The translations under genes were made by a program, and so were the position numbers. 64,000 nucleotides of DNA from Shouchella patagoniensis (GTDB lineage: Bacteria > Bacillota > Bacilli > Bacillales > Bacillaceae_D), in assembly GCF_002019705.1 (NCBI RefSeq), contig NZ_KV917377.1, positions 2,974,565-3,038,564 on the forward strand. Reading direction: 5' to 3'. Numbering within the stretch: position 1 is the first letter of the stretch; each line of letters opens with the position of its first letter. Shown here in pieces: positions 7,510 through 17,262 of the stretch. The notes under the pieces were generated by a model. The model worked only from the letters and a program-made list of their open reading frames with translations. It was not told the DNA's origin and ran no database searches.

Positions 7510-9102
7510 ATGGCAACTTTACATAAGAAATTATTTAGCGCAGCTGATAATCTGCGCAGCAAGATGGATGCATCTGAATACAAAAACTACTTACTCGGAC
7601 TTATATTCTATAAATACCTATCTGACCGCTTACTTGAAAAGGTGGTAGAAGTAGCCGATGAATCGCTTGATGAATACGACACACAAGAAAAACAAGCGAT
7701 CCTCTACAATTCCCTCCTAAATGACGATGAAGTAAGTGAAGACTTAAAAGAAACATTACATGATACGTTAGGCTACGTAATGAAGCCAGAATACCTTTTC
7801 AATGAACTAACGAGACAAGCAAAGCAAAACCTGTTTCAGCTTCACCATCTAGAAAATGGATTCAGTGAGCTGTCGTCCGCTTACACTCAATTTAATGGCT
7901 TATTTGATGACGTTGATTTGCGTTCGAAGAAGCTAGGATCGGACGACCAGCAACGTAACGTTACAATCACAGAAGTATTGAAGAAGTTAAACGATGTTGA
8001 TGTTATTGGTCATAATGGTGATGTTATTGGCGATGCATACGAATATCTCATTAGTCAATTCGCTTCTGAAGCGGGAAAAAAAGCGGGCGAGTTTTACACG
8101 CCACATGAAGTATCACTAATGATGGCGCGAATTGTTGCGATAGGGCAAGAAGAAAAACGTTTATTTAGTGTTTATGACCCAACAATGGGCTCAGGCTCTC
8201 TGATGTTAAACGTCCGGAACTATATCGACTACCCTGATAATGTTAAGTACCATGGTCAAGAGATGAATACAACGACGTTTAATCTAGCAAAAATGAACTT
8301 GTTGCTTCATGGAGTCAATAATGAAGATATGAACTTACGAAATGCGGATACGTTAAATAAAGATTGGCCATCCGATGAACCGTATACGTTTGACTCGGTT
8401 TTAATGAATCCTCCATACTCCGCAAAATGGTCGGCGGCAGACACGTTCTTAGATGACTCACGTTTTAACCGTTTTGGAAAACTAGCACCTAAATCAAAAG
8501 CTGATTTTGCCTTTCTTTTACACGGCTTGTATCATTTAAAAGACTCAGGAACAATGGCCATTGTTTTGCCTCACGGCGTCTTATTCCGTGGTGCAGCAGA
8601 AGGTGTGATTCGGAAGAAATTGCTTGAAGACGGAATCATCGATGCCGTCATTGGGTTGCCTGGAAACCTATTTTATGGGACAAACATTGCAACAACAGTC
8701 ATTATCCTTAAGAAAAACCGCAACAAGCGTGACGTCTTATTCATTGATGCAAGTAAGACGTTTATTAAAGGGAAGAATCAGAACAAGTTAGATAATGAAC
8801 ACATTGACCAAATCGTTGACACGTACCAAAAACGAAAAACTATAGAAAAGTATGCGCACCTCGCTTCGTTTGAAGAAATTGAAGGCAATGATTTTAACTT
8901 AAACATTCCACGTTATGTCGATACGTTTGAAGAAGAAGAACCTGTTGATATGGCAAGCATCGGTGCATCAATTAAAGACATCCGAAAAGAAAAAGAAGAG
9001 CTTGAGTCTAGCTTATATGACGCGATTTCATCCATGCAGTTTGATGAGAAAGACGCAGACTGGATTAAAGGAGCATTAGAGGTGTTTAATCGTGGAAAGT
9101 AA
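7510..9102 (+). CDS. hsdM: Type I restriction-modification DNA methyltransferase HsdM
   Basis: HsdM is the N6-adenine methyltransferase subunit, which pairs with HsdS to methylate the recognition site with S-adenosylmethionine. The 530-residue protein has GEFYTPHEVS, then the SAM-binding motif I (DPTMGSGSLM, about residue 221) and the catalytic motif IV NPPY (about residue 300). The N-terminal helical domain and C-terminal region are full length for the family. The ATG is preceded by GATGAGG. It overlaps hsdS by 11 bp, so the two are translationally coupled. The operon is complete, and repeat copies A and B lie upstream and downstream of it. Confidence 0.97.
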   Translation: MATLHKKLFSAADNLRSKMDASEYKNYLLGLIFYKYLSDRLLEKVVEVADESLDEYDTQEKQAILYNSLLNDDEVSEDLKETLHDTLGYVMKPEYLFNELTRQAKQNLFQLHHLENGFSELSSAYTQFNGLFDDVDLRSKKLGSDDQQRNVTITEVLKKLNDVDVIGHNGDVIGDAYEYLISQFASEAGKKAGEFYTPHEVSLMMARIVAIGQEEKRLFSVYDPTMGSGSLMLNVRNYIDYPDNVKYHGQEMNTTTFNLAKMNLLLHGVNNEDMNLRNADTLNKDWPSDEPYTFDSVLMNPPYSAKWSAADTFLDDSRFNRFGKLAPKSKADFAFLLHGLYHLKDSGTMAIVLPHGVLFRGAAEGVIRKKLLEDGIIDAVIGLPGNLFYGTNIATTVIILKKNRNKRDVLFIDASKTFIKGKNQNKLDNEHIDQIVDTYQKRKTIEKYAHLASFEEIEGNDFNLNIPRYVDTFEEEEPVDMASIGASIKDIRKEKEELESSLYDAISSMQFDEKDADWIKGALEVFNRGK

Positions 9103-10321
9103 GCGAGTGCCGGAAGTTAGGTTTGCGGGGTTTCGAGGGGAGTGGGAAGAGAATCCTATAGGTGACATTGTAACTGAAATAATTAGACCATTTAAAATGA
9201 GTAATAATGATACCTATGAACTCGTAACAGTTAAAAGGAGAAACGGTGGTGTTGTGTCAAGAGGTTTATTTAAAGGCTCTGAAGTACTAGTTAAAACTCA
9301 ATTTTTAATATGTGAGGGCGATTTTCTTATATCTAAAAGACAAATAGTGCATGGTGCGAGTGCGACTGTACCCAAAACTTTAGATGGGTCAATCGTATCT
9401 AATGAATATCTAGTTTTAAATGGTACTGATAAATTAAATATAAAATTCTTATCATTAATTTCAGAGCTGCCACTTATGTACAACCATTATTATTTAAGCT
9501 CTTATGGTGTTGATAAAGAGAAGTTGGTATTTAATGTGAATGATTGGAAAAAAAGAAAGGTGAAAATTCCTTCAATTCAAGAGCAAAATCAAATTGTTTT
9601 GTTTGTTCACAGTTTAAAAGAAATTATTCAACGTAGTGAGCAAGAACTAGACTTATTAAAGCAAACGAAACAAGGCTTCTTACAAAAGATGTTTCCAAAA
9701 GAAGGGGAGTCTGTACCGGAAGTTCGTTTTCCGGGGTTTAGCGGGGAATGGGGATTATTAACATTAGGTGATATTACGAATAAATTTGAATATGGCCTTA
9801 ATGCAAGTGCGACAAATTATGATGGGAAAAACAGGTATATTAGAATAACGGATATTGATGATCATAGCCGTAATTTAATTAATAACAATTTAACCTCCCC
9901 AAATACAGACCTGTCTTTATCTCAAAGTTACCTACTGAACCAAGGTGACATTCTTATTGCAAGAACGGGAGCAAGTGTTGGGAAGTCATATATTTATGAT
10001 TCTAGTGATGGCATTGCTTATTTTGCAGGCTTTTTGATTCGAATGAGATTGCTCAATAATTATCATCCATACTTTATTTTTCAAAATACACTTACTGAAA
10101 AGTATAGAACATATATTAATATAACTTCGCAACGTTCTGGTCAGCCAGGAGTTAATGCAAAAGAATATGCTAACTTTTCATTGAGGATACCTATCCTAGA
10201 AGAACAAACCCAAATCGGCAACTTCTTCAAAAAACTGGACGACACAATCGCTCTACACCAAAAAGAACTCGATATGCTCAAGGAAACAAAAAAAGCGTTT
10301 TTACAAAAGATGTTTGTGTAA
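9092..10321 (+). CDS. hsdS: Type I restriction-modification specificity subunit HsdS
   Basis: HsdS recognises the split DNA target. The 409 residues form two similar halves. Each begins with a conserved PEVRF-x-GF-x-GEW element (near residues 7 and 208), continues into a target recognition domain, and ends with a coiled-coil spacer (E-L-D-L-L-K-Q-T-K-Q-G-F-L-Q-K-M-F and a close copy at the C-terminus). The start is a GTG at 9092 with GAGGTG upstream, inside the end of hsdM. The repeated elements are the usual sites for domain shuffling between hsdS alleles. The target sequence cannot be predicted from the protein. Confidence 0.95.
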   Translation: MESKRVPEVRFAGFRGEWEENPIGDIVTEIIRPFKMSNNDTYELVTVKRRNGGVVSRGLFKGSEVLVKTQFLICEGDFLISKRQIVHGASATVPKTLDGSIVSNEYLVLNGTDKLNIKFLSLISELPLMYNHYYLSSYGVDKEKLVFNVNDWKKRKVKIPSIQEQNQIVLFVHSLKEIIQRSEQELDLLKQTKQGFLQKMFPKEGESVPEVRFPGFSGEWGLLTLGDITNKFEYGLNASATNYDGKNRYIRITDIDDHSRNLINNNLTSPNTDLSLSQSYLLNQGDILIARTGASVGKSYIYDSSDGIAYFAGFLIRMRLLNNYHPYFIFQNTLTEKYRTYINITSQRSGQPGVNAKEYANFSLRIPILEEQTQIGNFFKKLDDTIALHQKELDMLKETKKAFLQKMFV

Positions 10322-10337
10322 GGGAAAGGGGATAGGA

Positions 10338-13300
10338 ATGACTAAGATTGCGCATAAGGACGAAGCAGAGATTGAGAAGCGGTTAATTGATGTGTTAGGT
10401 GAAGGGCATAATCAATGGAATTACCGCCCTGACTTAAAAACAGAAGCTGATTTATGGCAAAACGTTCGAAAGATCATCACGCAAAACAACTTATCAGAAA
10501 TTGGCGAGACGCCGATTTCTGATAAGGAGTTTGAGCGGATTAAGTCCGATATCCTATTACATACGCAAACGCCGTTTGATGCGGCGCGATTTCTTCGTGG
10601 CGAGAATGGCATCGCTCGTGTGACGATTGAGCGTGAGGATCGTTCCCTAGGTTCAATGTCTCTTGTTGTTTATTCAAATCACGATATTGGCGGTGGCATT
10701 TCAACTTATGAAGTTGTTCATCAGATTGCAAAGCAGCGCGCTTCAATTGAGAGAAGAGATCGTCGCTTCGATGTGACATTACTTATTAATGGCCTGCCAA
10801 TTGTACAAATTGAGTTAAAGCAAGTGACTGCCAAAGATGGTGTTTTTGAAGCCTTTAATCAGGTCAAAAAATACGCTGAAGAAGGCTTATTTCGAAATAA
10901 TATCTTTGCGACGCTTCAGCTGTTTGTCATTTCAAACGAACAAACGACGCGCTATTTTGCAAATGCGATGCCAAAGGACATGCATGCGAAATTTTTGTTT
11001 AGCTGGCGTACAACGGACAATCGCAAAGTGGACAACCTCTATGAATTTGTGAACCAGGTGCTTAATATACCATATGCACATCGATTAGTAGCACGTTATA
11101 CAATCGTCAGTGAGGAAATTGATCAAAAAGTGTTGATGGTGCTACATCCATATCAAATCCATGCGATTGAAGCGTTATTTACGTCAGCAAATAAACACCA
11201 ATCAGGATATGTCTGGCATGCGACAGGGTCTGGGAAGACGTTAACGAGCTTTGTTTCAACGAAGCTACTCGCTAAAAAGCAAGGTGTTGACCGCACGATT
11301 ATGTTAATTGATCGAAAAGATTTGGATAATCAAACTACGACTGAATTCACAAAATTCGCATCTGAATTCAACACAGGGATCACTTCGGGAGGCGGTCAAG
11401 CGAATAGTTTAATTGTTGGAACAGGTAGTTCGAAAGAATTAAGCCGAACGCTCCTTGCTGATGCCAATTCGAATACCATTATTATTACCACAAGGCAGAA
11501 GCTCGAAAATGCCCTTGACTATGCGAAAAAGCAAGAAGAAAAAGAAGGAAAGCAGCGATTTAAAAAGCTGCTTGGTCAGCATATTGTCTTTGTCGTAGAT
11601 GAATGTCATCGTGCTTTAAGTGCTGAAGGGAAGGAATCTATTAAATCGTTTTTCCCTAATTCCACCTGGTTTGGTTTTACAGGCACACCAATCTTGGAGG
11701 TAAATAAGAAGCAAGCAAAAGGGAAATTGGCACGAACAACACGCGATCAGTATGGTGACGTGTTACATACCTATACGATTAAAAATGCCTTGGATGATGG
11801 TGCGGTGCTAGGCTTTCAAGTCGAGCATGAAGACACGATTCAAAAAGAAGCGTTGCTAGAGAGTATTTATGACCAATTAAGATATGACGAGAAAAACAAT
11901 AACAAAACAAATGAGGAAATTAATCTCCTTATTGATGAAATGAGTGGGGTTCAAAAAGAGTCTTACCTTGACCCAACCATCTATCAAGATGATCAGCACA
12001 TTCAAACCGTTATTGAGAAGATATTTCGTCCGGACAATGCGTATACCAAGTTTGACTTTACAAATGGTCGTCCGCAAAAGTCTGCCATTTTAACAACGAG
12101 CTCTATTGAGATGGCAAAGCGCTATTATTATGCGATTAAAGAAATGACAAGTAAACCAAATTGGATGGATAATCTGAAACACCCGCTACGAAAAGGGCGC
12201 ACAATGGATGATCCCGACTTTCCGAGAATTGCGGTGACGTACTCGTTACAGGAAAATGAAGAGCACGCGAAGGAACAACAAGATGAAATGGCGGAAATGA
12301 TGAAATCGTACAATGCTTACTACGACACTGCATGGTCGATTCAAGATATTGATCGGTACAATGGTGACATTAACAACCGCTTGGCTCGTAAAAAAGCAGA
12401 ATTTAAACAATTTGGCAAACATCTTGACTTAGTCATTGTTGTCGATCGATTGCTAACAGGTTTTGATGCACCAACGATTCAAACGCTATTTGTTGACAGA
12501 AACTTAAGTTATGCCAATTTAATCCAAGCCTTCTCACGAACAAATCGAACGTTCCCTGGTAAGAAAAAAGGCTTAATTATGACGTTCCGTAAACCAGCGA
12601 CCATGCAACGCAATGTAGAAGATGCAACAAAGCTTTATTCAAATAAACAAGAAGAAACAAACCTTGTCTATCCGACATATAAGGATTCATTAGACCGCTT
12701 TAAAAAAGCACACAAGACATTAACGAACGCCGATTTTAATCTGGCAACAATTGATGAGCATGCGCCGATTGATGAAAAAATTGATTTTGTCCAAGCCTTT
12801 CAAGAATTAAACAATTCGTACGAAGCGTTAATTACCTATGACGACTACAACGACGCGATGGAGAAATCCACATCACTACAAGAACAAGTTCTCACAATTG
12901 AAGAACATGTAGGCGTATACAATACGGTAAAGGGCTCACTGATGAAGGAACCAAGCGATGAAGGCGCAGAGCCTGATTTTTCAACGATTGAGTTTTATGC
13001 AGAAAATGCGATAAAAGTTTATGATATCGACTCTGCCTTTGTTGACCAGCTACTTGGCAATTACTCAGCAAACGACCAAGACATCCGTCAAGAAATTGAA
13101 AAAGCCTTACAAAAGCTAAACAAAACAGAGATTGTCAAAGATGTGTATCACGCCATTCTGAATGCAATGGACAGCAACGTCATTAAAGCGACTGATGACA
13201 TCTTTGTTGTAAAGCGTCAATACTTCACGCAAACAAAAGACAAGCACATTCAAGAATTTGCAGATAACTGGTTCGTTGACGTAAAAGAGCTCCATTTGTC

Positions 13301-13490
13301 AGCCATTCAGTACGTCGAAGGAACCGATCCAATACCAAATATTAAGGGCATTCTTAACAGTAAGCAGTTTGATCAATACAAACTAATTTATCCAGACGCA
13401 AAACCACTTACTTTTAGTCCAAGCTTAAAACGAGCGTGGAGAAAGATGTTGGATGAAGTGGTTGTGCCGTTAGATGATGAGTTGAGATAA
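10338..13490 (+). CDS. hsdR: Type I restriction endonuclease subunit HsdR
   Basis: HsdR translocates and cuts unmethylated DNA. The protein (about 1050 residues) has an N-terminal PD-(D/E)XK nuclease part (FDVTLLINGLP then IELKQ, about residues 145-165), then helicase motifs: Walker A ATGSGKT (about residue 297), DECHRA (about 421), FTGTP (about 447) and the arginine-finger region SRTNRTFPGKKKG (about 735). The ATG at 10338 has AAAGGGGATAGGA upstream and follows hsdS by 16 bp. It appears intact, so the system should restrict foreign DNA. Confidence 0.96.
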   Translation: MTKIAHKDEAEIEKRLIDVLGEGHNQWNYRPDLKTEADLWQNVRKIITQNNLSEIGETPISDKEFERIKSDILLHTQTPFDAARFLRGENGIARVTIEREDRSLGSMSLVVYSNHDIGGGISTYEVVHQIAKQRASIERRDRRFDVTLLINGLPIVQIELKQVTAKDGVFEAFNQVKKYAEEGLFRNNIFATLQLFVISNEQTTRYFANAMPKDMHAKFLFSWRTTDNRKVDNLYEFVNQVLNIPYAHRLVARYTIVSEEIDQKVLMVLHPYQIHAIEALFTSANKHQSGYVWHATGSGKTLTSFVSTKLLAKKQGVDRTIMLIDRKDLDNQTTTEFTKFASEFNTGITSGGGQANSLIVGTGSSKELSRTLLADANSNTIIITTRQKLENALDYAKKQEEKEGKQRFKKLLGQHIVFVVDECHRALSAEGKESIKSFFPNSTWFGFTGTPILEVNKKQAKGKLARTTRDQYGDVLHTYTIKNALDDGAVLGFQVEHEDTIQKEALLESIYDQLRYDEKNNNKTNEEINLLIDEMSGVQKESYLDPTIYQDDQHIQTVIEKIFRPDNAYTKFDFTNGRPQKSAILTTSSIEMAKRYYYAIKEMTSKPNWMDNLKHPLRKGRTMDDPDFPRIAVTYSLQENEEHAKEQQDEMAEMMKSYNAYYDTAWSIQDIDRYNGDINNRLARKKAEFKQFGKHLDLVIVVDRLLTGFDAPTIQTLFVDRNLSYANLIQAFSRTNRTFPGKKKGLIMTFRKPATMQRNVEDATKLYSNKQEETNLVYPTYKDSLDRFKKAHKTLTNADFNLATIDEHAPIDEKIDFVQAFQELNNSYEALITYDDYNDAMEKSTSLQEQVLTIEEHVGVYNTVKGSLMKEPSDEGAEPDFSTIEFYAENAIKVYDIDSAFVDQLLGNYSANDQDIRQEIEKALQKLNKTEIVKDVYHAILNAMDSNVIKATDDIFVVKRQYFTQTKDKHIQEFADNWFVDVKELHLSAIQYVEGTDPIPNIKGILNSKQFDQYKLIYPDAKPLTFSPSLKRAWRKMLDEVVVPLDDELR

Positions 13491-13562
13491 AGATAGTTTT
13501 ATTAAAGGATTCTTTATAACAATTTATAGGTCATTGGTTTTCTTATTGCAATAATTTTTTGA

Positions 13563-13880
13563 GTGCTATTTAAATTAAGTAATTTGCAAACTAAATTGCT
13601 AACGAACCAATCACAAAGTGACGGAATTAACGAGATCAAACAGGGGAGAGGAACACCAACAATCCTATACTCATGGGCTTCATGGAAAAGTGGAGCCTGT
13701 GTAAAACCACTGATACAGAAATGGTAAGGTATCTGGTGGTGGTGCTCAGTGATTTCTAATTTTTAACAGCTTCGTAAGTGCTGCCATATTAGGCTTTTTC
13801 ACTAATGGAAAAGCCTTTTTATTTATAAGAAATGAAAATGCAAACCTTTACCGCATTAAAGTGTGATGGCAAGCAATGAA
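13563..13880 (+). repeat. Dispersed ~300-bp repeat, copy B
   Basis: Starts 73 bp after hsdR. It aligns with copies C and D through the blocks listed for copy A and continues with GGTAAGGTATC, a CAGC...GCTG hairpin (GTAAGTGCTG), ATTAGGCTTTTTC, TGCAAACCTTTA and ATTAAAGTGTG. The hairpin CATGGGCTTC/GGAGCCTGTG (13672-13681 with 13692-13701) pairs over ten positions. In this copy the AGGCTTTTTC segment also forms a terminator. There is no convincing open frame. Confidence 0.85.
13791..13825 (+). terminator. Terminator inside repeat copy B
   Basis: The stem 13791-13800/13807-13816 (AGGCTTTTTC with GGAAAAGCCT) is followed by TTTTATTTAT. It would end transcription from hsdR or from the repeat itself. 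The hairpin has decayed in copies C and D. Confidence 0.7.
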
Positions 13881-13960
13881 TTAGACCTTTTTTGTAAAGA
13901 GGCTTACCTTATCTCGGTAAAGCCCCGTTAGTTTATTAAGTGTGTTCTTAGATTATAATA

Positions 13961-15115
13961 TTATTCGCTTTTATCCCAACTAATATTAGAACCTTCATTT
14001 AGAAATGCAATGTTCTCGACATTCTCCATATCAAGATGATCTAATATTGAAGCACTTTCAAATACCTTTTTTGCTCTACTTTTACGATCATATTCAAAAT
14101 AATAAAAGGCATCTTCATAATCATCATGATCTCTAAGCATTTTAGAAAGGTACATGGCATCTTCTAACCCTAATGTCGTACCCATTCCCGCATTAGGATC
14201 TGCCGTGTGGAGAGCATCTCCAATTAATGCAACTCTTCCATTAGAGTAATCTTGAATTAAATCTACTCTATAGAGCTGTTTAGGAATAAAATTATCTGTG
14301 TTACTGATTAAGTCTTTAAGTGGCGCATCCCAATCAGAGAATCTATCAGCCAACTCTGATCTAAACAATTCAATTGGCTTTCTTTCAAAATGTTTCTTAG
14401 CGATCTTTCTCTCCTCTTGAACAATCATTGACCAAGAAATCTCATTATCTGTTGGATGGTGTTTGGATACAAAAAAATTGAAATTGTCATGGAAATACAT
14501 TAACGATGTATCCGTCGTAAAATAATCCTTATTCTTACCAATCTTTTCTGGGTTAAGCATCCCATATACTGCCCATTTGCCACTATACTTTAAAGGATAA
14601 CTTGGGAATGGGAATAAGATTGAACGTGTTTTGGAACGTACACCATCTGCTCCGATTAGCAGGCTTCCTTGTTCCTCTGTTCCGTCTTCAAAGGAAACAT
14701 TAATCTGATCACTTTCTTCTTCGAATGATTTTAATCTTTTTCCAAAATTTATTTTGATACCTTCTTGTTGAATTTTTTTATACAAAATATCAATTAAATG
14801 GAAACGAGCAATATTGATAAGGTATGGCATCTCATCGGGTTCTATATCTAGCTCAGGTTCCTCAAATAAAGGGTTCCCGTTTTTATCCATTGCTTTAAAA
14901 TCAATTAGCTGGTGACTATTCTTTTTTATTTCTTCACCTAGTCCTAATTGCTCCAGAACTCTTACACCATCAGGATGAATAAGAAAATGCCCGCCTACTT
15001 TACCAAAAGCAGGGGCTTGTTCATAGATAACACTTTCAATATTCGCTTTTTTTAGGAATAGTGACATAGTGAGACCGGCTAGACCTCCGCCTACAATAAC
15101 TACTTTTTTATTCAT
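13961..15115 (-). CDS. FAD-dependent aromatic-ring-type monooxygenase
   Basis: Group A flavoprotein monooxygenases use FAD and NAD(P)H to hydroxylate small aromatic or polyketide substrates. The 384-residue protein has the dinucleotide motif GGGLAG (about residue 9), the DG motif GADGVRS (about 157) and the second FAD motif GDALHTADPNAGMG (about 300). Length and motif layout match TetX-like and salicylate-hydroxylase-like enzymes; the substrate cannot be told from sequence. It is divergent from a TetR regulator gene with palindromes between them, so it is probably induced by its substrate or a toxic compound. Confidence 0.88.
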   Translation of the reverse strand: MNKKVVIVGGGLAGLTMSLFLKKANIESVIYEQAPAFGKVGGHFLIHPDGVRVLEQLGLGEEIKKNSHQLIDFKAMDKNGNPLFEEPELDIEPDEMPYLINIARFHLIDILYKKIQQEGIKINFGKRLKSFEEESDQINVSFEDGTEEQGSLLIGADGVRSKTRSILFPFPSYPLKYSGKWAVYGMLNPEKIGKNKDYFTTDTSLMYFHDNFNFFVSKHHPTDNEISWSMIVQEERKIAKKHFERKPIELFRSELADRFSDWDAPLKDLISNTDNFIPKQLYRVDLIQDYSNGRVALIGDALHTADPNAGMGTTLGLEDAMYLSKMLRDHDDYEDAFYYFEYDRKSRAKKVFESASILDHLDMENVENIAFLNEGSNISWDKSE

Positions 15116-15136
15116 AATATCACTCCTTATGGTTTA

Positions 15137-15152
15137 TCGGACAAACGTCCGA
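15137..15152. promoter_or_regulatory. Probable TetR operator 1
   Basis: A perfect inverted repeat TCGGAC-AAAC-GTCCGA lies 22 bp upstream of the monooxygenase start, in the divergent intergenic region. Confidence 0.65.
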
Positions 15153-15195
15153 ATAGGGTTAAAAAAATAACCTTTCGAAATTTATATTAACATTA

Positions 15196-15209
15196 ACCGG
15201 ACGTTCGGT
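15196..15209. promoter_or_regulatory. Probable TetR operator 2
   Basis: The near-palindrome ACCGGACGTTCGGT shares the CGGAC/GTCCG half-site with operator 1. Its position would let the repressor control both the monooxygenase and its own gene. Confidence 0.6.
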
Positions 15210-15343
15210 CAATTAAATGGTAAAATTAGTTTAACACTGTATAGTATAGATTGTTAATAACCTCATTAAATTCGATTAATGGCAGTTGATTAATGATTTA
15301 GTATAAAATTAGAATACAATTAAAGTGAATTTCAGGAGGAACT

Positions 15344-15937
15344 ATGAGCAGACCAATTGGAACAAATAGTAAAGACACAAAAAAGTTTATTAAAGATATA
15401 GCAACTAAAATTTTTGAATACAAAGGTTATACTGCAACTTCAATGAAAGATATAAAAAATGACACTCATTTAAGTAAAGGTACAATATATTATCATTTTA
15501 AAAACAAAGAAGAACTGTATCTTTACTGCCTCACTCAATCGTCGAATGAATTTGTTAATAAATGGAGAACACTTTCAATCAAAGCATTAAATGCTGAAGA
15601 AAAATTATATTCCTGGGCTAAACTAAATAGTGTAGAACATCAAAAACCTTTAACGAAGACTATTCCTGAATATTTAGTTTCTGTGAAGTCTGATGAGATT
15701 ACCTCCATTATAAATATGTTCAAACCTGAAATGGATATAATTACGGAGATCCTCGAAGAAGGGAAAAGGTCTGGTGAGTTTAAAGCTGATTTAAATATTG
15801 ATAACACTAGCATTATCTTGTTCAATCTGATTTCTTCTTTAAGCGATTCTTTCTTTTTTGGTTATAAAACACAAGAAGACCAAAGTAACCTTTATTCTAG
15901 TGCGATAGAGATTTTTGTTGAAGGCTTAAAAGCATAA
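15344..15937 (+). CDS. TetR/AcrR-family transcriptional repressor
   Basis: The N-terminal 55 residues form the TetR helix-turn-helix (GYTATSMKDI...LSKGTIYYHFKNKEELY). The remainder is an all-helical ligand-binding and dimer domain typical of the family (197 residues). The ATG follows CAGGAGGA. It is transcribed away from the monooxygenase gene, and two related palindromes lie between them, so it most likely represses both. The inducer is unknown. Confidence 0.9.
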   Translation: MSRPIGTNSKDTKKFIKDIATKIFEYKGYTATSMKDIKNDTHLSKGTIYYHFKNKEELYLYCLTQSSNEFVNKWRTLSIKALNAEEKLYSWAKLNSVEHQKPLTKTIPEYLVSVKSDEITSIINMFKPEMDIITEILEEGKRSGEFKADLNIDNTSIILFNLISSLSDSFFFGYKTQEDQSNLYSSAIEIFVEGLKA

Positions 15938-15999
15938 CTTTAATGAGTGTTGAAAAGATGTTTTGAACTTATCTGAGACAGAGTTTCTAGTACCCTGCC

Positions 16000-16312
16000 G
16001 TGCTATCTAATCTGCAAACCAAAACGCAAACAATCTAATTACAAACAGATGGAATTAATGAGATCTAGCAGGGAAGAAAGGCGCCAACAATCCAGTATTA
16101 ATGGGCTTTACGGAAAAGTGAAGTCCATGCAAAACCCCTGATACAGAAATGGTAAGGTATAAAGTGGTGGGGCTTAGCGAATTGGTATTTTATTACACCT
16201 GTGTAAGTGCTGTCACATTAGGCTTTTTCAGTAATAGGAAGTCTTTAAGTTTTATTCAAAAATGAAATGCAAACCTTTATTACATTAAATTGTGAAAGGT
16301 CATGATAAACTT
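16000..16312 (+). repeat. Dispersed ~300-bp repeat, copy C
   Basis: Starts 62 bp after the TetR gene with GTGCTATCTAATCTGCAAACC and aligns along its length with copies B and D. The key hairpin has changed on both sides but still pairs (ATGGGCTT with AAGTCCAT, 16101-16108 and 16121-16128). GATACAGAAATGGTAAGGTAT is retained. The terminator-like segment has decayed. Confidence 0.85.
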
Positions 16313-16384
16313 ATCCTTATTTTAGTATAAATTCGTAGTTCTCTTAAACTAAAGCACCCGTAAGTTGAAATAAGAACTTAGTAT

Positions 16385-17077
16385 TTATGGACCTTCGTAA
16401 GGAGGGTTTTCAACATGGTCAGCAAAATCTTCTTTATATGGGCAGCCATCCAACAAAATCTCTTTTGCTGCATTCTTAAAATCATATTCGGTTATCCTTA
16501 AATTACATTTATCAGAGTCAATTAACAACCAACAGGCTCCTTTGGCTCTGCTCTGTAATCCAACACTGCCTGCGTTAATGACTTTCTTAGATGAAATATC
16601 CCTTTTAAATTGAATGTGGGTATGACCACAAATGATAACGGTTTGATTTTCATTTTTAATCATCTCATAAACTTCATTTTCAGGAGTATGTAACCTTATA
16701 GCCTCCGTATCGCTTCTAGGAGAGCCATGTATAAATAAATTATTACCTTCTACATGTGAAAATTTAAATGAACCTAACCATTCAAGTTGCTTAGTTGATA
16801 GTTGCTCAACACACCACTGGTTTAATTCGCCAACCATATTTTCTACTCGTTTTGGGTTTTTATAGTGTTCAAATAACTCCCGATCACCATTACCCATAAT
16901 AAAGATAAATTCGTCTTTATATGCAAAGAGTTTGTCTATGACTTTCTTAGGCTGTGGACCCCAAGCCAAATCACCCCCAACAATTATCTTATCTACGTTT
17001 TCATTTTTAATTTCTTTTAAAACAGCTTCTAACGCTCGATAATTACCATGTATATCGTATATTGCAGCAACTCGCAT
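16385..17077 (-). CDS. YfcE/ApaH-type metallophosphoesterase
   Basis: This is a dinuclear-metal phosphoesterase. The 230-residue protein has the full motif set: DIHGN (residue 8), GGDLAWGP (35), GNGDRE (62) and GHTHIQF (about 152). The family includes phosphodiesterases and phosphatases of broad specificity; the substrate is not predictable. The start has GGAAGGTGATT upstream. It is downstream of the small membrane and VOC genes on the same strand, but gaps of about 110-190 bp make a single operon uncertain. Confidence 0.88.
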   Translation of the reverse strand: MRVAAIYDIHGNYRALEAVLKEIKNENVDKIIVGGDLAWGPQPKKVIDKLFAYKDEFIFIMGNGDRELFEHYKNPKRVENMVGELNQWCVEQLSTKQLEWLGSFKFSHVEGNNLFIHGSPRSDTEAIRLHTPENEVYEMIKNENQTVIICGHTHIQFKRDISSKKVINAGSVGLQSRAKGACWLLIDSDKCNLRITEYDFKNAAKEILLDGCPYKEDFADHVENPPYEGP

Positions 17078-17262
17078 TTGTAATCACCTTCCATATATTT
17101 TATATTAAGTAATTCTACAAATTGGTATTGTTTTCCTTGTAACATTAACCCGCCCCGTTAGCTCCAAAAGGAAAAAGCTGCCCCTATAAATTTAGAAGGC
17201 AAACTTCGTAGTATCTATAAAGTGAGAGGTAAAAAAGACAGCCTGAATGAATGCCTTTTAGG

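Noticed and set aside
13961-15115. Calling the monooxygenase tet(X)
   Set aside because: Motifs are common to all group A flavin monooxygenases; no substrate-specific residues can be claimed by eye.
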